Source of the DNA: Herbaspirillum aquaticum
Lineage (GTDB): Bacteria; Pseudomonadota; Gammaproteobacteria; Burkholderiales; Burkholderiaceae_D
Length of the DNA: 64,000 bases
Reading direction: 5' to 3'
Assembly: GCF_002213425.1 (NCBI RefSeq)
Contig: NZ_NJGV01000007.1
Span: forward strand, 186,001-250,000
Under the pieces are notes generated by a model that was not told the DNA's origin, searched no databases, and saw only the letters and a list, made by a program, of their open reading frames with translations. The position numbers and the translations under genes are program-made. Below, one piece after another: positions 1 to 8,480 of the stretch; the stretch's first letter is position 1; each line of letters starts with the position of its first letter.

Positions 1-720
1 GCCAAGCTGATGGGCAAGAGCAGCGGCGCGGCCAAGCGGGATGGCTTCCCGGGCCTGGCGCAGATGGGCGAGACCATCCGCAAGGAACTGAGCAATCCCT
101 TCTACGACAACGGTCCCAATGACAAGGGCATCGGCATCCAGCTGGCCTATTCGCTGGGCCGGGTCGGGCTGGGGTTTGCGATTGCGGCGGTGGTGGCGGT
201 GCCGCTGGGCTTCCTGCTGGGGATGTCGCCGCTGATGCAGCGGGCGCTCAATCCCTTCATCCAGATCTTGAAGCCCATTTCCCCGCTGGCCTGGATGCCG
301 CTGGCGCTCTACACCATCAAGGACTCTTCGGTGTCGGGTGTGTTCGTGATCTTCATCTGCTCGGTCTGGCCGATGCTGATGAACACCGCCTTCGGCGTGG
401 CCTCGGTGCGGCGCGACTGGTTGAACGTGGCCAAGACCCTGGAGGTGGCACCGCTGCGGCGCGCCTTCCTGGTGATCCTGCCGGCGGCGGCACCGACCAT
501 CCTGACCGGCATGCGCATCTCCATGGGCATCGCCTGGCTGGTGATCGTGGCCGCCGAGATGCTGGTGGGCGGGACCGGCATCGGCTACTTCGTCTGGAAT
601 GAATGGAACAACCTGTCGCTGACCAGCGTGATCTTCGCCATCCTGGTCATCGGTGTGACCGGCATGGTGCTGGACCTGATCTTCGCGCGGCTGCAGAAGT
701 GGGTCACCTATGTCGAATGA
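1..720 (+). CDS. ABC transporter permease, nitrate/cyanate type (5' end cut by window)
   Basis: Inner-membrane permease of the NrtB/CynB/SsuC family. The reading frame is open from base 1, so the true start lies upstream; an in-frame ATG at 10 is probably internal. The visible 239 residues hold about five hydrophobic helices and the family EAA-type cytoplasmic loop (around the [20 protein letters not shown] stretch) that contacts the ATPase. The downstream ATPase ATG lies 14 bases after the stop, and cyanase follows. This suggests a transporter for cyanate or nitrate whose periplasmic binding protein would be encoded upstream of the window. Family assignment is firm; substrate is inferred from the neighbouring cynS. 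Confidence 0.88.
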   Translation, partial: AKLMGKSSGAAKRDGFPGLAQMGETIRKELSNPFYDNGPNDKGIGIQLAYSLGRVGLGFAIAAVVAVPLGFLLGMSPLMQRALNPFIQILKPISPLAWMPLALYTIKDSSVSGVFVIFICSVWPMLMNTAFGVASVRRDWLNVAKTLEVAPLRRAFLVILPAAAPTILTGMRISMGIAWLVIVAAEMLVGGTGIGYFVWNEWNNLSLTSVIFAILVIGVTGMVLDLIFARLQKWVTYVE

Positions 721-733
721 AGGGAGCAGCAGC

Positions 734-1588
734 ATGGATCACAATTTCCTGAGCGTGCAGGGCCTGGGCAAGCGTTATGCAGCGGGTGCGCCGCCGGTGT
801 TCGAGCAGGTCTCCTTCGGTATCGATCGCGGCGAGTTCGTCTGCGTCATCGGGCACTCGGGCTGTGGCAAGACCACCATCCTCAACGTGCTGGCCGGGCT
901 GGAGGCGGCCAGCGAGGGCGTGGTCATCATGGACCAGCGCGAGGTCAAGGGGCCGAGCCTGGATCGTGGCGTGGTGTTCCAGAGCCACGCCCTCATGCCC
1001 TGGTTCAGCGTGCTGGGCAATGTGGTGTTCGCAGTGCGCTCGCGCTGGCCCGACTGGCCGCTTGCCAAGGCCGAGGAGCATGCGCGCCGCTTCATCGAGA
1101 TGGTCGGCTTGAAGGGCGCTGAACATAAAAAGCCCTCCGAGCTCTCGGGCGGCATGAAGCAGCGCGTGGGCATTGCGCGCGCCTTCTCCATCGAGCCCAA
1201 GATGCTGCTCATGGATGAGCCCTTCGGTGCGCTCGATGCCTTGACCCGTGGCGTGGTGCAGGACGAGTTGCTGAAGATCTGCGCGGCCACGCACCAGACC
1301 GTGTTCATGATTACCCACGATGTGGATGAAGCGATCCTGCTGGCCGACAAGATCTTCCTCATGTCCAACGGCCCGCAGGCCTGCATCGCCGAGGTGGTCA
1401 TCAATACCCTGCCCAAGAACCGCACGCGCGAAGGCATGCACCACGATCCGCAGTTCTATCGCATTCGCAATCACCTGGTTGATTTCCTGGTGCATCGTTC
1501 GCGCCAGATCCAGGCGGCGCAGGCCAGCGGTGCGGCACGCCTGCCGACCCGCATCGTCATGCCGGGGCTGGAGCAGGCGGCCGCCTGA
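734..1588 (+). CDS. ABC transporter ATP-binding protein, nitrate/cyanate type
   Basis: Cytoplasmic ATPase partner of the preceding permease, NrtD/CynD/SsuB family, 284 residues. Walker [10 protein letters not shown] is at residues 40-48, the signature LSGGMKQ at 137-143 and Walker B LLMDEP at 158-163, so it should be catalytically competent. I chose the ATG at 734 because AAGGGA lies about 8 bases upstream. An in-frame ATG at 710 would add eight residues and overlap the permease gene, and is the alternative. cynS begins 134 bases downstream. The transporter family imports nitrate, cyanate, taurine or alkanesulfonates; the linked cyanase favours cyanate (inference). Confidence 0.9.
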   Translation: MDHNFLSVQGLGKRYAAGAPPVFEQVSFGIDRGEFVCVIGHSGCGKTTILNVLAGLEAASEGVVIMDQREVKGPSLDRGVVFQSHALMPWFSVLGNVVFAVRSRWPDWPLAKAEEHARRFIEMVGLKGAEHKKPSELSGGMKQRVGIARAFSIEPKMLLMDEPFGALDALTRGVVQDELLKICAATHQTVFMITHDVDEAILLADKIFLMSNGPQACIAEVVINTLPKNRTREGMHHDPQFYRIRNHLVDFLVHRSRQIQAAQASGAARLPTRIVMPGLEQAAA

Positions 1589-1722
1589 AGGCGAGGGGCA
1601 GGGTGAGCTGCCATTTCGTCAGTTTATATCGTCGTTTTGCAGCATCGTTTCGTCAGGATCGATGACGCGCACTACACAGTGTCATCGGTTTTCATTTTTC
1701 GTCCACCACAAGGAGAGAGCGC

Positions 1723-2166
1723 ATGGACCGCAACCAAGTCACCCAGAAGATCGTCACCGCCAAGGTCAGCAAGAAGATGACCTGGGCCCAGATCGCCGAA
1801 CGCGTCGGCCAGAGCAAGGAGTGGACTACCGCCGCCATGCTGGGCCAGATGACCCTGACCGCCAAGCAGGCCGCGGCGGCCCAGGAGCTGTTCGAACTGA
1901 CCGATGAAGAAACGCTGTGGCTGCAGATCGTGCCCTACAAGGGCTCGCTGCCGACCCCGGTGCCGACCGATCCGCTGATCTATCGCTGGTACGAGATCGT
2001 CAGTGTCTATGGCAGCACCATCAAGGAGCTGATCCACGAGGAGTTTGGCGACGGCATCATGAGCGCCATCGACTTCAAGATGGATATCCAGCGCCAGGCC
2101 GATCCCAATGGCGATCGCGTCAACGTGATGCTGTCGGGCAAGTTCCTGCCGTACAAGACCTATTGA
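1723..2166 (+). CDS. cynS: Cyanate hydratase (cyanase)
   Basis: Cytoplasmic enzyme converting cyanate plus bicarbonate to ammonia and two CO2. At 147 residues it is slightly shorter than the 156-residue E. coli enzyme. The catalytic triad corresponding to Arg96, Glu99 and Ser122 of E. coli is present as R88, E91 and S114, all with the same offset of 8. The N-terminal helical domain (about 1-75) precedes the catalytic C-terminal domain. A strong ribosome binding site AAGGAGA lies just upstream of the ATG. With the two preceding transporter genes it would form a cyanate uptake and detoxification/nitrogen-scavenging unit. Confidence 0.97.
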   Translation: MDRNQVTQKIVTAKVSKKMTWAQIAERVGQSKEWTTAAMLGQMTLTAKQAAAAQELFELTDEETLWLQIVPYKGSLPTPVPTDPLIYRWYEIVSVYGSTIKELIHEEFGDGIMSAIDFKMDIQRQADPNGDRVNVMLSGKFLPYKTY

Positions 2167-2226
2167 GTCACATCGGGTTACAAGCGCGGCGATGCAAAGG
2201 CGGAATGCGCGGCTAGAATAGCGCGC

Positions 2227-3618
2227 ATGCTCAAAGACAAGAAACTCTCCGCCTATGCGCCCTCGGCCACCCGCATCCGGGCGCGCTTCGTGGCCATCTC
2301 GTGGCGCGATCTCGCCGTCAGCTTCGGTCCCATCATCCTGCTGATCCTGATCGGCGCGTGGCTGGTGATCTGGCTGATCCGGCCGGCGCCGCCGTCTTCC
2401 ATCACCATTGCCGCCGGTCCCAAGGACAGCAATTTCTGGCGCGTGGCCGAACGCTACAAGGCGCTGCTGGCGCGCGACGGCATCCGGCTGGATATCGTCG
2501 AGACCGGGGGCTCGCTGGACAACCTGAAGCGCCTGGCTGATCCGGACCAGAACGTCGATGTCGGTTTCGTGCAGGGTGGCCTGGCCGGTGCAGTTCCGGC
2601 CGAATCCCTGGGCCCGCTGGTGTCGCTGGGCAGCATCTCCTATGTGCCGGTGTCGGTGTATTACCGGGTCCCGCCGCCGCGTGAGGATGGTCGCCCGGTG
2701 CCGCCACTGCGCCAGTTGTCGGAGCTGGCGGGCAAGCGTATTGCCATCGGCGGGCAGGGCAGTGGCTCCAGCGTCTTGGCCGCCACGCTCTTGAAAGCCA
2801 ATGGCGTGGAGCCGGGCGGCAAAACCGAGCTGTTGAACATCGGTGGCGATGAGGCCGCGCAGGCGCTGACCAGCGGCAAGATCGATGCCGCCTTCCTGAT
2901 GGGTGATTCGGTCTCGGTGGCGACCATGGGCAAGCTCTTGCGCGCGCCCGGCATCCGGCTGCTGGATTTCTCGCAGGCCGATGCCTACGTGCGGCGCTTC
3001 CGCTACCTCAATACCCTCAAGATGCCCATGGGCGTGTTCGACCTGGCGCATAACCTGCCGGCGCGCGATACGCAGTTGATCGCGCCCACGGCCGAGCTGG
3101 TGGCGCGCGAGGACCTGCACCCGGCGCTCTCGGACCTGCTCATCGCAGCGGCCCGCGAGGTGCACGGCAAGGCCAACGTGATGCAGAAGGCCGGGGAATT
3201 CCCGGCCCCGCTGGAGCATGAATATCCGATCAGCGATGATGCGGCGCGCTACTACAAGTCCGGCAAGACCTTCTTCTACCGCACCTTGCCGTTCTGGATG
3301 GCCAGCCTGGTGGACCGCGCGGTGGTGATCGTGCTGCCGGTGATCCTGCTGTTGATCCCGGGCATTCGCCTGGTGCCGATGCTCTATGGCTGGCGGGTGC
3401 GTTCGCGCATCTACCGCTGGTATGGCGAGCTGATCGCGCTGGAACGCGGGCTCTCGCGCGAGTCGCCGGAGGAGCAGGCCGAGATGCTCAAGCGCCTGGA
3501 TGAGATCGAGATTGCGGTCAATCGCATGAAGATGCCGCTGGCCTTTGCCGACCAGTTCTACGTGCTGCGGGAGCATATCGGCTTCGTGCGGGCCCGGCTG
3601 GCGGCCGGTGTGGCCTGA
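2227..3618 (+). CDS. TAXI-family TRAP-type solute-binding protein, membrane anchored
   Basis: 463-residue protein of the TAXI (TRAP-associated extracytoplasmic immunogenic) solute receptor family. An N-terminal hydrophobic segment at about residues 34-51 is followed by a two-lobed binding domain (about 55-355, with the GGSLDNL, GGQGSGSS and GGDEAAQAL-type stretches typical of the family). A second hydrophobic segment (about 365-386) and a short charged C-terminal tail follow. No TRAP membrane subunit is adjacent, so it is an orphan receptor and may be tethered at both ends rather than freely periplasmic. Ligand unknown. Start taken at the first ATG; no strong Shine-Dalgarno is visible. Confidence 0.85.
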   Translation: MLKDKKLSAYAPSATRIRARFVAISWRDLAVSFGPIILLILIGAWLVIWLIRPAPPSSITIAAGPKDSNFWRVAERYKALLARDGIRLDIVETGGSLDNLKRLADPDQNVDVGFVQGGLAGAVPAESLGPLVSLGSISYVPVSVYYRVPPPREDGRPVPPLRQLSELAGKRIAIGGQGSGSSVLAATLLKANGVEPGGKTELLNIGGDEAAQALTSGKIDAAFLMGDSVSVATMGKLLRAPGIRLLDFSQADAYVRRFRYLNTLKMPMGVFDLAHNLPARDTQLIAPTAELVAREDLHPALSDLLIAAAREVHGKANVMQKAGEFPAPLEHEYPISDDAARYYKSGKTFFYRTLPFWMASLVDRAVVIVLPVILLLIPGIRLVPMLYGWRVRSRIYRWYGELIALERGLSRESPEEQAEMLKRLDEIEIAVNRMKMPLAFADQFYVLREHIGFVRARLAAGVA

Positions 3619-3703
3619 GCGCCACACGCTCGCGGGCTGGCAAGGGCAGGCTGGTGGAGGCTGTTGTATGCTCGCCATGGCGCAACCAGTACTGTATAAA
3701 AAA

Positions 3704-3723
3704 TACTGTGTATTCATACAGTA
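3704..3723 (+). promoter_or_regulatory. Probable LexA (SOS) box
   Basis: The 20 bases have perfect six-base arms TACTGT and ACAGTA and match the LexA consensus CTGT-N8-ACAG (CTG at 3706-3708, CAG at 3719-3721). The region 3688-3725 is AT-rich in otherwise GC-rich DNA and also contains a 10-base inverted repeat AGTACTGTAT/ATACAGTACT (3688-3697 and 3716-3725). It lies 47 bases upstream of the small ORF at 3771, where a LexA operator would overlap the promoter. Confidence 0.72.
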
Positions 3724-3770
3724 CTATGCTAAAGTGAAGCCTCCTATCGACAAGAAGAGGAATCGCTGCC

Positions 3771-4001
3771 ATGACCCACTTTGATCTTGCTTCCGACGCT
3801 CGCTTCGCTGTTGCATCGTCCACCCCGTCTTCGCTGGCCATCCGCCTGGGTCGCCGCGAAATCTTCATCTGCCGTGATACCTACGTGCGCCGTTACCGGG
3901 TCAATCCGGTGATCGAGTGCAGCGCGGGCATCGAGCCCGGCCACGTGGAAATCCTGTTGTTGCGCCGCTGGCTGGTGGTGCTGTCGAAGGCGCGCGGCTG
4001 A
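3771..4001 (+). CDS. Small uncharacterised protein, probably SOS-inducible
   Basis: 76-residue ORF that I do not recognise. It has a purine-rich ribosome binding site (AAGAGGAA) at normal spacing and codons mostly ending in G/C, as in the neighbouring genes, which supports real translation. It is basic, with an Arg-rich middle (residues 27-43), two Cys (C34 and C50), and a hydrophobic basic C-terminus (about 62-74). There is no clear signal peptide or full membrane helix. The upstream LexA-type operator suggests induction by DNA damage. Small LexA-regulated proteins in other bacteria include cell-division inhibitors and toxins, but nothing in this sequence assigns such a role. Confidence 0.6.
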   Translation: MTHFDLASDARFAVASSTPSSLAIRLGRREIFICRDTYVRRYRVNPVIECSAGIEPGHVEILLLRRWLVVLSKARG

Positions 4002-4059
4002 TGCGGCGTGCGCTTGACTGGTTGGTGGTGGATGCGCTGGGGAGGGCGGCCGGCGTCGA

Positions 4060-5205
4060 TCAGCCCGGCTTGCCGGTGGCCCCGGGGGCGCTGCCTGCAG
4101 CAGCAGAGGGTGCCGCTGCCAATGACGATTCCATGTTCGCAAACGTCACCAAATGCGTCACATCCAGGCTGATCCCTATCCATTCCCCGACCGCATGATC
4201 GTGATGCGAGGGCACCAGCGACAGGAGTTGCTGGCCGTTCTCCAGTTGGAGGGTGTAGAGGAATTCCGCGCCCCGGAATGATTTGCGCACCACCCTCGCC
4301 TTGAAGGGGGACGCGTCGTCGTGCATGACGTCGTCGGCCCGCAGCAAGACATCGACCTGCGCCGCCTGTGCCTCCTTCCCGCCTGATACCGGCAGGCCGC
4401 GCAACAGTCCTGCTGCGGTCTGGACGGTGATCTCACCTTGAACCTTTGCCTCCGCTTCCGCTTGCACCTCGCCGCGCAGCAACACCCCATGTCCGATGAA
4501 ATCCGCCGCAAAGCGGGTGGCTGGACGATGGTAGAGCGCGTAAGGCGTATCCCACTGTTCCAATCGGCCGTGCCGCATCACGCCCACCACATCGGCCACC
4601 GCAAAGGCTTCCAGCTGATCGTGGGTGACCATCAGGGCGGTGGTGCCGGTGCGTTTGAGGATGTCGCGCACGTCGTGCGCCAGGCGTTCGCGCAGTTCCA
4701 CGTCCAGGCTGGAAAACGGTTCATCCAGCAACAGCAGGCGCGGCTGCGGCGCCAGCGCGCGCGCCAGGGCAATGCGCTGCTGCTGGCCGCCGGACAGCTG
4801 GTGCGGGAATTTGCTGCCCGCTTCGGGCAGGCCGACCAGGGCCAGCATCTGCGTGACGATCTGTTCCCGCTGCGCACGCGCCATGCCGCGCAGACCGAAG
4901 CCGATATTGGCCGCCACATCCAGATGCGGAAACAGCGCGAAATCCTGGAACACCATCCCGATGCGCCGCGCCTCGGCCGGCACGCGCACGCCATCGCCTT
5001 CCAGCAATGTTCCGTCTAACCGGATACGGCCTGATTGCGCCGGTTCCAGGCCGGCCACGGCACGCAGCAGGCTGGTCTTGCCGCTGCCGGAGGGACCGAT
5101 CAGGGCGCCCAGTTCGCCCGGCTGCAGGCGCAGCGAGACGGCATCGACGGCAGCTTGGGCGCTGCGGGGATAACGGATACTGACGTGATCGACTTCCAGA
5201 AACAT
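4060..5205 (-). CDS. ABC transporter ATP-binding protein, iron(III)/spermidine-putrescine-like with TOBE domain
   Basis: 381-residue cytoplasmic ATPase of the FbpC/PotA group. Walker A (GPSGSGKTS), signature (LSGGQQQR) and Walker B (LLLDEP) are all intact in the N-terminal 235 residues. The C-terminal part is a TOBE-type regulatory domain. The start at the ATG giving MFLEVDHVSIRY matches family N-termini; upstream in-frame sequence is not family-like. It is transcribed divergently from the FbpB-like two-domain permease, and together they would form an importer, probably for ferric iron. No periplasmic binding protein gene is in the neighbourhood. Confidence 0.88.
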   Translation of the reverse strand: MFLEVDHVSIRYPRSAQAAVDAVSLRLQPGELGALIGPSGSGKTSLLRAVAGLEPAQSGRIRLDGTLLEGDGVRVPAEARRIGMVFQDFALFPHLDVAANIGFGLRGMARAQREQIVTQMLALVGLPEAGSKFPHQLSGGQQQRIALARALAPQPRLLLLDEPFSSLDVELRERLAHDVRDILKRTGTTALMVTHDQLEAFAVADVVGVMRHGRLEQWDTPYALYHRPATRFAADFIGHGVLLRGEVQAEAEAKVQGEITVQTAAGLLRGLPVSGGKEAQAAQVDVLLRADDVMHDDASPFKARVVRKSFRGAEFLYTLQLENGQQLLSLVPSHHDHAVGEWIGISLDVTHLVTFANMESSLAAAPSAAAGSAPGATGKPG

Positions 5206-5313
5206 GGGCAGGCTCGATGAAATGGTTACAATTCGCGTTTGTCTCGGAGTGCGCAGTGTAGCGCATGGACCGCTGACTTCCCTTGGCAATTCTTTATTTG
5301 GCCGTTCCTGTTT

Positions 5314-6969
5314 ATGCACATCATCGGTTTGCTCGCTGTCCTGATCGCCTTGCCGCTCTTCGGCATCCTCGCTGCCTGGTTCGGGCTGGATGCGGCCGGC
5401 ATCGACAACCTGCGCCAGCAGATGCAGACCGTGTTGCCCGGCTACCTGGCCACCTCCGGCTGGCTGGCGCTAATGGTGCCGCTGGGCGTGGTCCTCGTCG
5501 GCGGCGCGGCGGCGGTGACGGTGAGCCTGTTCGAGTTTCGCGGACGGCGCTGGCTGTCCTGGGCGCTGCTCTTGCCGATGGCCATGCCGGCCTACGTGTC
5601 GGCCTATGCCTATACCGATTTCCTGCAATATGCGGGCGCCGTGCAGAGCACGCTGCGCGGCTGGTTCCCGGGTTGGCGCATGGATGTGCGCGGCTTGCCG
5701 GGGGCGGTGTGCATGTTCGTCTTCACGCTCTACCCCTATGCCTACCTGCTGGCGCGCAATGCGCTCTCCGAGCGCGGCATGCACCTGATGGAGGCCGCGC
5801 GCATGCTGGGCACGCCGCTGTCCGAACGCATCCGCCGCGTGGCCTTGCCGCTGGCGCGTCCGGCACTGGCGGCCGGGGCGGCGCTGGCGCTCATGGAGAC
5901 GCTGGCCGATTACGGTGTCTCGGCCTACTTCGGCCTGACCACCTTCACCACCGGCATCTACAAGGCCTGGGTGGTATTGGATGACCGCATCGGCGCCGCC
6001 CAGTACGCTTCGCTGCTGCTGCTTTTCGTGTCGGTCTTGCTGTGGCTGGAGCGGCGCGAGCAGGGCCGCATGCGCTTTGCCGCCACACGCGGTGCGCGCG
6101 GCAGCGAGGGCGCCGAGGCGCGCCTGCCGCACTTGTCCGGCGCGCAGACGCTGGCGGCCTGGGCGGTATGCGGCTTGCCGGTGCTGCTGGGGTTCGTGCT
6201 GCCGGTGGCGATCCTGCTGCAATTGTGGGCCGGGCAGTGGGGCAGCGGCGACGCCGCCATGCCCGCCTTCGACCTGGCCCGCTATGCCGGCTGGGTGTGG
6301 AACAGTTTCCGCTTCGGCGGCATGGCGGCGCTGGCGGCCATCGTGCTGGCGCTGGGCCTGTGCTTCGCGCTGCGCGGCGCGCACCTGCCGCGCCTGCAGG
6401 GGCTGGTGCTGCGCCTGACCGCGCGGCTGGCGGGCATGGGTTATGCCATTCCCGGCTCGGTCATCGCAGTCGGCATCCTGCTGCCGGTGGCCTGGCTGCA
6501 GGCGCTGTGGCCGGCTGCCGGCCTGGGCGTGCTGCTCACGGCCAGCTCGCTCGGCGTGATCTATGCGTATCTGGTACGCTTCACGGCGGTTGCGGTGCAG
6601 TCGGTGGAGTCCGGCTACACGCGCATTCCGGCCAGCCTCGATGAAGCGGCGCGCACGCTCGGCAGTTCGCGCGCAGTCATTGCCTGGCGCCTGCACATGC
6701 CGCTGTTGTGGCGGTCGCTGGCGGTGGCGGCACTGATGGTGTTCGTCGATGTGGTCAAGGAGTTGCCGGCGACCTTGCTGCTGCGTCCCTTCGATACCGA
6801 TACCCTGGCCGTGATCGCGCACAACCTGGCGCGCGACGAGCGCCTGGGCGAGGCAGCCTTGCCGGCGCTGTCCATCGTGCTGGTGGGGCTGGCACCGGTA
6901 CTGCTGGTGATGCGGGCGCTCGATGGCCGGCGCCGTGCGGACTTGCAAAGCGCGCTTCCGCCCGCATAA
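5314..6969 (+). CDS. ABC transporter permease, iron(III) type (FbpB-like, fused duplicate domains)
   Basis: Large inner-membrane permease with about twelve predicted helices arranged as two homologous binding-protein-dependent transport domains. Each has an EAA-type loop: LMEAARMLGTPLSERIRR in the first half and LDEAARTLGSSRAVIAWR in the second. This is the FbpB/SfuB organisation of ferric iron importers. The start is uncertain. ATG at 5314 is chosen because it begins directly before the first hydrophobic segment; an upstream TTG at 5239 would give a 576-residue product. Neither has a strong ribosome binding site. The ATPase partner is the divergent gene ending at 4060. Confidence 0.85.
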   Translation: MHIIGLLAVLIALPLFGILAAWFGLDAAGIDNLRQQMQTVLPGYLATSGWLALMVPLGVVLVGGAAAVTVSLFEFRGRRWLSWALLLPMAMPAYVSAYAYTDFLQYAGAVQSTLRGWFPGWRMDVRGLPGAVCMFVFTLYPYAYLLARNALSERGMHLMEAARMLGTPLSERIRRVALPLARPALAAGAALALMETLADYGVSAYFGLTTFTTGIYKAWVVLDDRIGAAQYASLLLLFVSVLLWLERREQGRMRFAATRGARGSEGAEARLPHLSGAQTLAAWAVCGLPVLLGFVLPVAILLQLWAGQWGSGDAAMPAFDLARYAGWVWNSFRFGGMAALAAIVLALGLCFALRGAHLPRLQGLVLRLTARLAGMGYAIPGSVIAVGILLPVAWLQALWPAAGLGVLLTASSLGVIYAYLVRFTAVAVQSVESGYTRIPASLDEAARTLGSSRAVIAWRLHMPLLWRSLAVAALMVFVDVVKELPATLLLRPFDTDTLAVIAHNLARDERLGEAALPALSIVLVGLAPVLLVMRALDGRRRADLQSALPPA

Positions 6970-7033
6970 CGCAAAGACGCAAAGACCAACAATGGGCGTA
7001 GCCAGGGGGCTGCGGCCACTCTCTGGAGAAACC

Positions 7034-8401
7034 ATGAGCCAATACGATTACGACCTCTTCACCATCGGCGGCGGTTCCGGTGGCGTGCGCGCAGCGCGCT
7101 TCGCCGGCCAGGCCGGGGCCCGCGTCGGGCTGGCCGAGAAGGGCGATCTGGGCGGCACCTGCGTCAACGTCGGCTGCATCCCCAAGAAGCTGATGTCCTA
7201 CAGCGCCCATTTCCACGAGGATTTCGCCGACGCCGCCGGTTACGGCTGGACCCTGCACAGCGCACCCACCTTCGACTGGTCCGCCCTGATCGCCAACAAG
7301 GACCGCGAGATCACGCACCTGAACGGCATCTACCAGCGCCTGCTCGATGGTGCCAACGTGAGCCTGCATCGCGGCTTTGCGACGGTGGAAGATGCGCATA
7401 CCGTCAATGTCGACGGCAAGCGCTTCACCGCCCGCCACATCCTGGTGGCCACTGGCGGCCATCCCGACAAGCCGCAGATTCCGGGCAGCGAGCTGGGCAT
7501 CACTTCGGACGATTTCTTCCACCTCAAGGGCCTGCCGAAACGCGCGGTGGTGCTGGGCGGTGGCTATATCGCGGTGGAGCTGGCGTCCATCCTCAATGGC
7601 CTGGGCAGCGACGTGACGCTGGTGTATCGCCGCGAGCGCCTGTTGCGCAACATGGATGCCGACCTGGGCATCCACCTGGCCGATGAAATGGCCAAGAAGG
7701 GTATCCGCCTGGTCTTCGATGCCAGCATTGCTGCCATCGAAGCGCCCCATGCCGGTGAAGACAGCGTCAAGCAGGTGCGCCTGACCAACGGCGAAACCGT
7801 GGCGGCCGAGTGCGTGCTGTTTGCCACCGGACGTACACCGAATACGCGCGGGCTGGGCCTGGAGAAGGCCGGTGTCGTCTTGAAGGAAAATGGCGCCGTG
7901 GTGGTCAATGACAACTTCGAGAGCAACGTGCCATCGATTCACGCCGTGGGCGACGTGATCGACCGCGTGGCCCTGACGCCCGTGGCGCTGGCCGAAGCGA
8001 TGGTGGTGGTGGCGCGCCTGTTCGGCAAGGGCGAGCGCGTGATGTCCTACCAGAACATTCCGACAGCCGTATTCAGTCATCCCAATGTGGGCACCGTGGG
8101 ACTGACCGAAGAACAGGCGCGAAAGACCCATGGTGAAGTAAAAATCTTCAAGACCGACTTCAAGCCGCTCAAGAACACCCTCTCGCGCAACACCGAGCGC
8201 ACCTTCATGAAGCTTGTGGTCGATGCACAGACCGACAAGGTGCTCGGGGTGCACATGGTCGGCGGCGATGCGGGCGAGGTGATCCAGGGCTTTGCGGTGG
8301 CGCTGCAATGCGGAGCCACCAAGGCGCAGTTCGATACCACCATCGGCATCCATCCGACCTCCGCCGAAGAGTTCGTGACCATGCGCACGCCGGTGGCCTG
8401 A
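7034..8401 (+). CDS. gor: Glutathione-disulfide reductase
   Basis: Cytoplasmic flavoenzyme reducing oxidised glutathione with NADPH; 455 residues, usual family length. FAD-binding GGGSGG is at residues 12-17 and the redox-active disulfide motif GGTCVNVGC has Cys43 and Cys48. The second nucleotide-binding domain has GGGYIAVE followed by an Arg-rich stretch (YRRERLLR) typical of NADPH preference. The C-terminal catalytic His440 lies in GIHPTSAEE. GGAGA upstream of the ATG supports the start. It is followed by a strong terminator shared with the convergent pldA. The close spacing after the permease gene may be coincidental. Confidence 0.95.
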   Translation: MSQYDYDLFTIGGGSGGVRAARFAGQAGARVGLAEKGDLGGTCVNVGCIPKKLMSYSAHFHEDFADAAGYGWTLHSAPTFDWSALIANKDREITHLNGIYQRLLDGANVSLHRGFATVEDAHTVNVDGKRFTARHILVATGGHPDKPQIPGSELGITSDDFFHLKGLPKRAVVLGGGYIAVELASILNGLGSDVTLVYRRERLLRNMDADLGIHLADEMAKKGIRLVFDASIAAIEAPHAGEDSVKQVRLTNGETVAAECVLFATGRTPNTRGLGLEKAGVVLKENGAVVVNDNFESNVPSIHAVGDVIDRVALTPVALAEAMVVVARLFGKGERVMSYQNIPTAVFSHPNVGTVGLTEEQARKTHGEVKIFKTDFKPLKNTLSRNTERTFMKLVVDAQTDKVLGVHMVGGDAGEVIQGFAVALQCGATKAQFDTTIGIHPTSAEEFVTMRTPVA

Positions 8402-8427
8402 GTCCGCATCTTCCGGCTGCAGTCAAA

Positions 8428-8457
8428 AAAACGGGGATGCATGTGCATCCCCGTTTT
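8428..8457. terminator. Bidirectional intrinsic terminator between gor and pldA
   Basis: A perfect 14-base stem (8428-8441 with 8444-8457) has flanking A and T runs on both sides. It lies between two convergent genes and should serve both. Confidence 0.9.
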
Positions 8458-8480
8458 GCTTCATGTGACGCGCCACGCGC

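Noticed and set aside
1672..3717. Long minus-strand open frame (681 codons) opposite cynS and the TAXI gene
   Set aside because: It is the mirror frame of high-GC genes, His/Gln/Arg-rich, with no domains; the plus-strand genes carry clear motifs.
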